Positions 10,696-22,900 of a stretch of DNA of 64,000 nucleotides are shown here, one piece after another. This DNA is from Euwallacea fornicatus (taxonomy: Eukaryota; Arthropoda; Insecta; Coleoptera; Curculionidae). The DNA lies in the NCBI RefSeq assembly GCF_040115645.1, contig NC_089566.1, positions 2,170,001-2,234,000 on the forward strand, written 5' to 3'. The translations under genes and the position numbers were made by a program. The notes beneath the pieces were generated by a model. That model saw only the letters and a list, made by a program, of their open reading frames with translations, made no database searches and was not told the DNA's origin. Every line of letters begins with the position of its first letter. The first letter of the stretch is position 1.

Positions 10696-13600
10696 TAATC
10701 AAGTCCATGACATATTAGAGAACAATTAAAATATTTATTTTTAACATGTACTTTATTCAACGAAGTCAATAATACACTTATTTGAAATAAGGGGCTCAGC
10801 TACACCTTGAAAATTACAAAAAATTAACTAAATCAAATTTTCGAAACATCAATAGTTTATACCAATAGTATAGACTTGTCAAAATTTACGTAACCATATT
10901 CCTCATCTCAATCTTAGTGAATTCATGGTGTCGAGGTATCGGTGTAAATATACAACCAGTTACTCATCACACTAATTACTTACGATTATTTATCGATATT
11001 GCAAATCGCACTTTTAAAGCCTATCAACCAAAATTACGTTCTCATTCTCGCAATGCCAGCCGTTGATCAATTGATTGATAAATCCTTGGCAGTGTATTGA
11101 AAAAATCACTTGAAAATAGCTCGAAAATGGTCGGAGATGCAAGTTTTTCCTTGCAGAATACCTTTTTAATGCATAAGAGTTTCGAGTGAGTGAATTCGTT
11201 TAAGTACCGAAGTTATCAGCACTGATAAAACATTTAGGCCGATTTTTGTGCCACAGTGAGACGTAGAGGGCGCCACGTATCAATTAGCTTGAAACCGAGA
11301 TTTTGGATAAATTTATCGCACCCAAAAATCCCGTTAAAGGCAGCTGCACGCCTGAATCAAAAACTGTGAGGTCTATTCCCCAAATTACAAAATGCTGAAA
11401 AACAAATTTAAGCATCCTGTAGAATTGAAGCAACCAACTTTTTTATGTTATGTATAGTTGAATGCCTCTATTGCATTATTCGCTAGCACGCTGTACTCAT
11501 TGGTACCAATGGTTCTGGGGTGCCCTAACACCATGTCAGTGTACATTATATAGGAAATGTGAAACCGGCGTTCCTTGTGAAAGCCCTTGTTTAGGACAAA
11601 AATGGAAAGAAGAGTGTTGTTAATTAATTGTTCGGGTTAATCTGTATTTGTAATTTTTAAAATTTGCAAAGTAAGCCACTGCGATACTTGCTACAGGAAT
11701 AATGTAATAATCTCTGTAGTTTTGTGTTTTTGTACGACTTCCTCGATTTTTTGCAATCGGTCCAAGTTTTTTTCCTCGACGTTTCTCGAATTTGTTATTG
11801 TTAATTCGATTGTTCCGCTGGTTTAGCATAAGCTCGTATGTGTCTGAAATTAACTTCCTTATTTTGCCTCTTTCGGTGCTATGGTGATTGATGTGGGCTA
11901 GTGCCTCATCATGTTCTGTGCCTGTAATTAGCTTTTACGTGTTGTCTGATAGGTTATTAAAAAATTGTACCAGTTGTTCGCCAAACTCCGTTCGTGTTTA
12001 TCATATTTAGAGTTTTACTCTTGAATTATATGGAATTTGTTACTTTTGCCATCGCTCATCTACGGTTCATGAAAATGTGAGGCGGTAATAATTTTGCTAC
12101 AATAACATGGATGGCAATAACAATAACAAAGCTAAAAAGCTGAATAAAAGCAATTACTTGGAACCGCTCTTGAAAAAGTGGGCATTTTGTATCCGATCAG
12201 CTATTGCCAGCAGTTCTTTCGACCAATAAGACCTAAGCAAGCAATGAATATGTTTTATAATAACAACAATTAGTAGTTTAATTGTTTTCTCTAGATTTTA
12301 ATGTTCTGTGGTCGGGACGTTTGCTTCGCGTGAGTTTCACTTTTCTTCAGCTTATTGTATTAACGAGCGGTTTTGAAACAAAAACTTTGCCAACCATATT
12401 GTTCTTTATTAGCTTAATTTTACTATGAAATTGCCAACGGTAGGTAACTACACTGTTTAAGATTCTATAACAATATTTCATGTCGACATCGTGAAAGTTT
12501 CAGGTTAGTTATATGGCAACTTATACTTCACTGGGTCTAAGTATGCAATTTATATGAAAGCTCATTATTTGCAGTCCATTGTAAGCAACAATTTAATTTA
12601 CCGATTAAAAATCGCTAATAGGTCAGTTCACGAAGTGAGCAGTTTTGGGATTCTTACGTAACTGAATTTACACTTATGTAAATTGCTGAGGCGCGCAAGT
12701 TTCACTCCAACTCTAACGGAATAGAAAAAAGTAAATTTTCGTACTCTTTTTTTGGCTTTGTTCAGGTGTTTGCTTTGTTGTACCAGTAAATATTGGGGAC
12801 ACCGAAGTCGTTATGAGCAGGTAGAAAAATTAGAAATGGACACGTAAAACTTACGTAAGCCAGAAACGTCTATAATCTCGTTACAGTGATTTAACGCAGG
12901 TTTATTTTCTCACGTGAAGTAATTCAATTTGACGAGGTTAATAATTATATTGAATGCTTCTGTTCGTAAAGCTTGAAATACCCTAAGGAATGTTTAAAAA
13001 AGGATCAGACAACGTGAAATTTCATGGAGAGAAGTGCCGAAATCTCTATTAACCTGAAAAAAAGGAGTTGAATAAAGAAGAGGAGCAGAATTAGGAAATG
13101 AGGCGAAGAAATGTGATGTTTTGTTGCGAATCGCCCAAATTCGTCGGAAAAAATTATCTACGTCACCAATTATCAACTCTCATAAACTAGAAAAAATACA
13201 ATGTCGATCAAACTGCGTGCAGTTTTCAACTTGACAAAATGCAAATAGTATTTTATACTACAAGGTTGCAAGATCCGTAAGAGGCTGTATAGAGACAGTT
13301 TGTAGAGCAAGGAGTTTTAAATGGAATTTGGACGCGTTGATCTGAAAGCCATAACCAAACACATCGTGCGCAATCTCTTTATCGAAATGGCCAAGAGACC
13401 AGGTCCTCGTCACATTTGCAAGCACAAATAAAAATTGTAAAATCTTTCAATAAGACCTCGTATCAATTATCATCAAAGCCGTAACGGGGCTAGATTATCA
13501 TCATGGCAGAACGAATTAGATCCCAACGAAAAATAATGAAGATTACACATTACTAGTCAAGATTGATACCTCCTAAGCGATCATCCCATATGCGAGATAT

Positions 13601-13936
13601 TAAATTTTTATTTTCAGTGCCCTCATTAGTGCCCATGCCCAGACATCGAATTTGTGATATGTAATTAGTGTTCACAAATTTTCCAGCTCCATAGTAATTA
13701 CACATCATGCCTATCCGTCGTTTATTTTCACATAACATTGGTGACACAAGATTTACAAATGACAAAAATTTGGGTGTATGCTGTTTAATGCAAGAATTTA
13801 GAATTCCGATTAATTATTTATATTATGAGGGACACTTATTCGACCTTGACTGAAGATTTATTGCAACACAACTACTACATGAGTGAGTGGTAGTATGTAG
13901 CCAAACCCTTTTTAACGTCAAACAGCATCTAATTGC
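10696..13936. other. Gene-free stretch upstream of the MH2 gene
   Basis: No coding exon is recognised. Any 5' untranslated or first coding exon of the expansion/rebuf-like gene could lie here or further left, but I could not pick one out. The stretch includes copy 2 of a dispersed repeat (11255-11440). Otherwise it is AT-rich sequence. Confidence 0.4.
11255..11440 (+). repeat. Dispersed repeat family, copy 2
   Basis: This is the partner of 7900-8080. The shared words are in the same order and orientation (TAGCTTGAAAC, AAAAACTG, a TAGAATTGAA word near the end), with heavy divergence between them. It has no open frame of note. Confidence 0.5.
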
Positions 13937-16900
13937 ATGTTATTATTTCAGGATCACATACAAGAAGTCCTAGACAAGTGGACCCAAATCGATGACGAAA
14001 TTTGGGCAAAGGTCATAGTTCTGGAACGAAATAGGAGGGTGGCAAAGGCATATGCAAGAGCACCAGTGCTGACGGTAAACGGGTCTGATGACGGATTCGA
14101 TGGTTTCAGGTGAGCCAAATACCAATATATTCAAATTCAATTGAGTGTGATAACTCTTACTACGACGCACAGAAACTTTCGATCTGAGATCAAAAACCTT
14201 CGAAGTAAACTACCCAACGGTCAAAGCGGAAAAGATGATCTGTGGAAAGCGAATCGAAAACCGTGTTTTTTACATTGTATTGAAAACCGAAAGCGTCGGT
14301 TTCTGATGTTTTTCAGGTGTGTCCAATTTTTGTGCTTAGTGAAGCATTCATTTATTTAGGAAAAGTGAAAAACTTTCGGAGGATCATCAAACTTTTGTCA
14401 ACACGATTAACAGCAGGCAATGTACGTCAGGGAATAAAAGAGACGTTTTAGTATAGCTAGAATTAATTAAAAAAAAACCAAATCCCTGCAGACAATCAGT
14501 ATACAGGGTGTCCGTTTTACGAGCTCAACCGTGGGGATCTCGGTTGTTTGAAGAGACACGAGGTCGGTGAAATTAGGGCAAAGTCGCGCATTTTCGAGCT
14601 TGTAAGATGCCGTTTGAAGAATTATAACTTTTTTTTTACTTCCGAAAATATCCCGGAAAACAGGAAATTTCGAAAAAAGCTTTATATTAATTTTTTTCTG
14701 GACTTATTTGAAATGACAATTGAAAATGGCTGGCACGTTTTCGCAGTCACTTTTTCTCCTCGCCAACGTGACAGCGTCAAATTTGTAATCCCACGTTTCG
14801 ATTTTCCGGAACCATCATCCACTTTACTTTTTCTTATGGGCGCCATCGTGGATTCTCACATTTTTGGATTCAGCTTCTTTCGTTGAGAAATTGAGGATGG
14901 TTCCGGAAAATCGAAACGTCGGATTCCAAATTTGACACCGTCACGTTGTCGAGGAGAAAAAGGGACTACGGAAATATTCCAGTCATTTTCAATTATCGCT
15001 TCAAACGAGTGCAGAAACAAATAAAAACCTTTTTTCGTATTTTCCCGGATATTTCCGGAAGTAAACGAAATTTTATAATTCTTCCAGCGGCATCTTACAA
15101 AGCTCGAAAATGCGCAACTTTGCCCTAATTCCACCGACCTCGTATCTCTTCAAACAACCGAGATCCACATTGTTGAGCTCGCAAAACAGACACCCTGTAT
15201 AAACAGCTGTTAGAGCAACATCTTTAGTACGAAATATAAAACGAAGTACCATAGAATGTGTCTCGATATCGCTGAAAATGGGTTATAATTCGCTGATGTA
15301 TAGATATGGTGCAGAAGCAATTTTTCAACAATATATTTTGCTGTTGCTAAACTCCTCCCGTCGAAAATAGTGACAATGTGAAAGCCAAAGGATCACAGGA
15401 ATACACTCGTTTCGATATGAGACGGATTTAGCACCAAAGTAATTCACATTTGGGTGTATGTCAATGTTAATGATATTAGTTTCAATTTAGTAATCACTAA
15501 AGAGAGCTTCACGCCCGCTGAGTGCCTTAATTTGGGAGTGAGAAGAGCATCTTTTATGTCTAGTTTATTATTATCGGATGAAAGATCAATAATGCTTCTT
15601 GAAAACATTCTTTGTATTTAGATAAATCAGAGGAGGAGCTTGAAGATGCGGTTCTCGGTATAGTGTAAGAAACTCTATTCAAATCAAGTAATTAAAATGC
15701 ACTTTCGACTCAACGATTCTTTCCTATAATTAAAGTCGAACCACCTACTGTTTCTTATGCGCCAGCCGCTAGTCTTTTTAAATCTTAATCCAATGAGGCT
15801 GTTTTTGACACTAATTGTCAGAATTTTACGATTTCTAATCCCCATCTTCATATTTTACTCTCGGATATCTGAAAAATTGTACAAAGGTTTCGCGCTTATG
15901 TGAACATTGATGTCGCTTTTGGCTTGATTACTTCGCGGATTTGAACGTCGACATCTCGGTAATTGGTAGAGTTATTGCATCATGTAATAATAGCTCAAAA
16001 TTAATGATGCGAACGTAGAAATTCATCATAGAAAAGTCGCTCAGTTAAATGTACGAATACGTCTTTATCAACTTTAATGGGTCTACCTGTAGTGCACCCG
16101 CGTAAAGTAATGAAACGACAACTTTTTATTTGGATGGCAAAAGTGAGGCAAAGTAAAGATATACCTGCGACCGGATTCTTGAATATACAAGTGGGACTCT
16201 CCCATGAAATTACATCAAAATGACACGTGTCTGCTGATATCGCACGTATCTAGACTGTGCTACATAAATCATTTTAACGTCATTACCAGGGAATTTTCGA
16301 CTTTCCAAATTCAAAACTCCGACCGATTGGTTTTTCGGGTTCTCTCGACTTTGCCTTGATCTGACTAAATCAAGTGCCAAGGTTGAGTGAACTTTTTATT
16401 GTAAATGTATGTGCGGTGCTATAAAGCAGCACAAACCGCCTTGTAATGTGTTCCTCAGGTCCTGAGATATGGGAAAAATAACATCTCAAAATTGTCAGTA
16501 TTTTTTTTTTGGAAATTTCCAGGTAACGCAGTATCTAATTTAGTTTTGGAGGTACGATAAAAATTTGATATCTACTTCTGGATTTTGAAGGCGTCTCAAT
16601 GAAAGTTTAGCAACTCAATTTGTGACACTCCGAGACCATAATAAAAATTTTTCCTCTTTACATCTAGTAAGGAGATTATGAACGAAAGCTAGGACCTCAA
16701 AGGAGGATGCCTCTATGCATATTAAATTTTGACTTTAGTATAAAGATCTAGGAAATTATGGAAGGTACTTAGAGGGTTCGTGAAATGAAAACAGAATGGT
16801 GAGATGTGGTTATTAAAAATCTGCTTTAAAACCTGAAGAACTGCGTGTGTGGATGCTTTCGAAGGTATCGGAACAAAAAACGGAAACTTTGATTTTTGGT

Positions 16901-19900
16901 TTTCTGCTAATAATTTAAAATTCACAAGTCCCAGGGATGAGGGAATAAAAAAATTAGGTCATCCAAAACAACAAAATCTGGCAGTGGGCCCGTTTAATGG
17001 TTGAATACCAAATTAATGAAAATAAAAAAATGTATGTTTTCTACTTCTTAACTGTTAAAACGCCAAAATGTAGACTCACTAATAATTCATTTCGTATGTC
17101 TCTATTATTAGCATTTTTTCAATTTTCACTTTTTTCCACATATCTCTAGAAAACACTCAAATTTTTCCGACCTTGGGGCCAACTTTAAATGACCGCTAAG
17201 TACATAGCGAATATTCACATGTGCACGCGTATCCATTTAACTGGCAATGAATCTCTCAGAGTTCCCAATATCCCTCAAGTGGGTCGTTTCCAACCGATCC
17301 GAGTAATTTAATAAAATTATATAATTAAATTAAGCTAATTAAATAACAAAATAAATCTCTCCGCAGGATGCCTGAATTCTAGAACGGTTACACCATTTGA
17401 GAAGAAATAAAACAATTCCGAGCATAAGTACGGGATTGAGATTCGAAGATAGTATGAGCAAAGAGAATTGAATTGGTGCCGAGGAATAAAATTTTTATTG
17501 TATTGTATTTGCCACCGCACAGGTTTGCCTTTCTAATATTTCATAGCTAAAGCGTGCGCTTGGCTAAGGCGAAACATGTATAGCACACTACTTATTTCAG
17601 TCATGCGCGTTTACCCACATCAGGTAAAAAATTTTATAGTTTTATGCAACGCATTTGAAATTACTGGACGGATATTACAAATAACGCACGCTTGAACAGT
17701 TTCTGGCTCTAAGCTTAACAATAAAGAAAAAAAAAAAACGTTCAATCATCTAATTGATTGGGAATTGACTAAGAACCGAAATGTAAAACGGAGCTACTTC
17801 GTTCCTTTTTATTTCGGAAAATCATTCTTTTAATTGAATCAAGTTTTTGCGGAATGCGGTACTGCCGAAAAATAAAAAGTACCCGATAAAGCCTTGAAAA
17901 CCAACGAAAATGCCCAATAAATTTCAATGTGAACCAGCTTTAACTGCAATGCCCGCCAATTTGCTGCTGACCGTTTCTTCAATTTTTGCATCGTCATAAA
18001 AGGGAACAACTACATTATCGGACAACTTTTGTATTATTTGCTAGACTTAATAATTAAGCAGCATTGTAACAGCCTACACTTGGACGTTATGGCTCAAAAC
18101 AATCCGGCTCTGATATATCGCGCATTAATTTGACAAAGCAAACGCTTAATTTAGTTTATCGCTTATAATGAAAATATAAATAAGAGACAACATTATTGTA
18201 CCATTACGACTCGCCATACTGTGTTGTTTGTCAAAATGCTAAGTTGTGTCTTATTTTCGAGCCAAATGGCTTAAGCTAATCGCACACTTGCAGGACTTGA
18301 GACGTGAGTAGCACTCTTAAAAGCGCTCATTTACTGAACACTTCATTGAAGCTCATAAATCTACGTTTACGATTCAATATTTGCCGATGCAGCATTTTTC
18401 AAGTCATACGACAGGGAATGTGTAAACTCAAAGTATGAGGCTGTGTGGAAAGCTTTAGAGTGCTTAAGAACTGTTAAGGCATTTGTCAAGTTACACCCAG
18501 TGTGTTCTTCAGTTTCATTCTCTTTCTTTCAGCTCTGATATTATTAATAAACCAAAATTAAAGCAGAGCCCATCAATTTGGGAGTTAATACGTCTTATAA
18601 AAGAAGGTTCGAGTTTGTCGCATTTAGCGTGTATGCAGAAGTAGGCACAACAGAATGAATATTAATTAAGTAATAAAATTACAAAATCGAATTTTACAAG
18701 TAATTCTGCTTCGCAGTCATTCCGCTGATTGTAATTGATTGTTACAGACGCAAAAAATTAAAACGGATTGTTGGGCATAGGCAGAAAACTGATTTAAAAA
18801 AATGCGAATGAATATAGCAATACCGTTTTGGCTTGAAGTTAGTTCGATTGATGACGCGGCAACGTGGATTTCGAGATCGATTTTGCAAAGGAAAAGTTCC
18901 CGATCGTGATGTTCATGACGACCCAGGCTATTGAAGGGGAGAGCCCATCGGATAATTCGTATTTTGTATCAGCAATACTGCAATAAATTTCATTAAATTC
19001 GGGGCAAAACGCTTGTTATGCAAAATGTAATTTAATTTTTAAATATCTGGAAAACTAGAAGAGCTAGCGCAGCGCGCGGAGCGGTTGTCGATGTAATTAG
19101 GTTGATGCTTTAGAATTGGATTTTTGAAACTTGGGAGGAAAATATCGAAACTAAGTTGTTTCAGCATTTCAGAAACTGTGCACCAAGCTGACTTGAGGTT
19201 CATAGGGCCTATCGAAGGAATTAGCATGAGGAAGTTTCAAAGAAACCTTTTAAAGCGGCTAAAACTAAATACCTACCCCTTTTTAGAAGTTCTCAGGAAC
19301 ACTACAAAACGTCTAAGGTGCTATTTTTCTCTCTAATCGACCGATCGTACTTTGAGCTTATATGAGGCTTTAGAGCTTCGGAAGTATAAGTTAAAGCATC
19401 TTTATTTTAGCTGTATTTTGGCTATTTCGAAAATAGGTGTCAAAATTTCGCCGAATTTCGGACGCTAAACGACATATTAACACCCAATTTATACGCATTT
19501 AAAGAGCTCATCGCGACGATTAATTTGAGCCGTTATGTAAGCCAATTACTCCAGAAATTCTTGAGATACCGACACTCAAAGCTGCGAAGCAACGAGATCC
19601 AAAAGAGACATCAACATGCAAATAAGCGCGAAACCCTGTACCATACTTTAAATATTTATTATACAGAATGGCTGGAAATTAGGCAGCCAAATTCGAACAG
19701 AGCAATCCTCAATTGGTCGTGATGTTAGTGATAGTCAAGATTGAAAAAGTTTACGAATATAACAAGGAACTACGGCTTCGGAAAATAGATAGTCAGTGGC
19801 ATTTCGCGGCTTTCGGAAGGCCCTGTATATTGCAGCAATATGAATGTAGCGAGAACAAAAATGAGCGTTTGAAACCTATGATATTTCGCGAATTATAAGC

Positions 19901-22900
19901 CCTGTGGAATCTGTACAGCCTTTTTTACTACATCTGATATGTAGGGATTCTTAGAAGATTTCAAAAGTATCAGAAAAAAAATATTTCCTAATCGATACAG
20001 TTCGGTTCCGTATCGATAATTGAATCTCGTGTAATCTCGCGAAAAACAACGATGCAGAAGGCAGATTTAGACATTGGAATTCAAAAAGAAGCCTCTCCCT
20101 ATCGGTATGCTAACGATACAGGAATTATTTAGTCGATGGACAAAGGCTTATCTAAAAGAGTTAGTGGCAAAAGCCACTAATAAAACAGAATAATTTGATC
20201 GGGTAAAATCTAGGCGACCTTGCAGACATTGCTTTCGTTAGTAGTCAGTCGCGGCCAATCACAGTCGAGATCAGATTTCGAAAAACAATGTATTATAAAT
20301 TTGACTACAGAGCAGTACGCAATGCACTGCCTAATCAGCTAGCTGATTACGGCATAGTTATTCAATAAAGACAGTTATAGCCTGTTTAGTTTTTTTCTTG
20401 TTGGCGAGTAAACACGGCTTGCAGGGCGTGCACGAGTTATTGCCTTTGGTTTGGGTTTTCGCTATTATTTGGATCGTTAATCAATCTCCTGACGTATAAA
20501 GGACCTTTGGTGTTCGAACTAGGAAAGCAGTTCCGGTTGACTATGCTGGTCCTTCATGGTTGCAATTTCTATGAAATTTGCGCTCTCCTTAACACACTAG
20601 AATGGTTACGCACTAATTACGGCGACTGAAAACAATGCTGCGAGGAATTTCTATTTGAATTTATAAGTTTATGAATGGGCCCTGGCTCTCTTGTTGACAT
20701 GTGTACGTAACCTACACACATGCCGCATAAGAGAAGACACATTCTACATTCAGAAGTTTGCTTTCACTTTTACAAATGAAATTGAGCGATCTCGCCGAAG
20801 AGACCGGTTTATTTTACTGGAATCCATCTAAATCGAATTTAATTTTACGGATAATGCAAACCCCGAATTAAGAGAATGCACGCAACCCCTCAAAGCAGTG
20901 GCCACTCGTCTTTGATCTTGCATTATTAATACCGACGAAATATATCTATGATGCAATTAACCATAAATATCTATGCACCTACTTTTACTGACATGCGGCA
21001 AGAAAATCCGCCGTGTACCTGTTGACATTACTAGCTAAACGGGGGCAATAGAATAGGAGAAACCGACCGGCAAGTTGCAATTTTCATAAATGGTTCTAAC
21101 TCGATCTTGACTGAAAAATCATTCATCTCGTGAGCCTGCGGTGTTGTTCGATTTATCGTTTCGCATTTAGGACAGTCAATTCCTTTTAAAGGACAATAAT
21201 AAACTCCGAAGAAGAAGGGTTATTTGTTTAATAAGGCATTATCGTTATACAATTATAATACGTCAGAACTGGTTGCTTGGGAGTTTTTGTTATAGTTTTA
21301 TTTGCCTTTCGACAATACCCACAAAGCGCGGTACGCGATTCCATATAAAGTACTACATGCTATATTTTGTTTTAGCATATCATTGTAGCAGGCAGTAGAT
21401 AAATAATTTGTCTTCATAAAATGAGAACGAACTAAACGTACGGAACGACCGCTGAACGAGCTGAAAGTAAAAGTACTGATCGCAGATAGTCTGACTATTG
21501 ATTTCCAAAGCGACATTGTGTATGCACCAATACCGTATCGAGGATATGTGGAGCTCCATCTAAAAAGATGCAGGCAAAATTATGCGTTTAAAATGTTTAC
21601 CCCTGACAAATTTATAGATCGCCACCAATGACAAGGGCGTCCGCTCATCCATAACCCTAACGAACTTCTCATCAATTAACTAAAAAAAAAAAAAGAAAAA
21701 AAATATATATTCAGTTGTCTTCTTATTTTCAGCCCCAGAAAGTGCTGCTAATGGATAAATTCTGCTTAAACGATAATTTAAATTGACAATCCGATTATTA
21801 TCTCGCAAACAGGTTGCATTCTGGCATTGTTAATAAACCGAAATTAAAGTGGAGTCCCCTCGGTTTGAAACTTAATGTGCTTTATAAAAGAAAGTTCGGA
21901 ATGTTTGGCATTCGCACAAAAGTGTTTTCAGCATAATGAGTGTGACATAAATAATAAAGTTGCTAAATCGAAATTTGCCAATTGATTATTACAGATACTC
22001 AAAATGAAACGGATTGTTCGCTGTAGGTAGACAACGAACAACTGCGGCAATGTTTGCTTGAAGCGGGTTCGATTGATGACGCAGTAACGGCGATTTTGAG
22101 GTCGATTATGCAAGGAAAACTCCCCGGGTCGTGATATTACTCACGACCCAGCCCATCAAGGGTGAAAGACCATTGGATTATTTGTATTTTGTATCTATAA
22201 CACTGTAATAAACTTAATTAAAACCGAAAGCAGGATCCACAAGCTGAGCACACTGAGTACTTAACGCAGATCATTGAGGAAACGAAGCAAAAATGAGATT
22301 TCATTTTGAAATGTGAGCCAAATCAAACATATGGTATAAACGGATTAAAAAAATTACTCGTTTTTGGTCGGAGTTCCTATAAAATCGCTTTATGCAGGAA
22401 CGCAAGTACGCCCGGTTAATCAGTGCCTCTTACCTAAGTAAATTTAAATAATATACAGGGTGTTCTCGAAGTTGACTCGTTTATTTTAACAGCTGGTAGA
22501 ACTCGTAAAGAGAAGTCGGTCTATCAAAAATTGTTTATACAGGGCGTTCTCACATTTGAGTCATTTATTTTAACAGCTGGGAAAACTCGTAAAGGGAAGT
22601 GGGTGCACCAAAAATTGTTTATATAAAAGTTGCAGAATAAGAGAGTTAAATAATATTAGATTGTAAGCTCCAACTCGCAATAAAAATTAAAAATTACGCC
22701 ATGCTCGCCGGTAAAAGGCATTCTGTTCTATAAAAACTGTTCAAAATTGTCACCATTTGTCCGGTTAATGCGAATTCTTGCTCGGCGTGCCCATGAGTGA
22801 CTACATGCATCGAAAATAAAATTCCGTTGTCCACAAATAACATCACAAGCATTTTCAATGCGGTATTGTAGTCGTTCTTCCACATAATTTCCTTCTCTAT

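Noticed and set aside
14548..15134. Similar peptides encoded by opposite strands at 14548-14886 and 14856-15134
   Set aside because: Explained by the inverted-repeat arms of the foldback element, with no independent evidence of coding.
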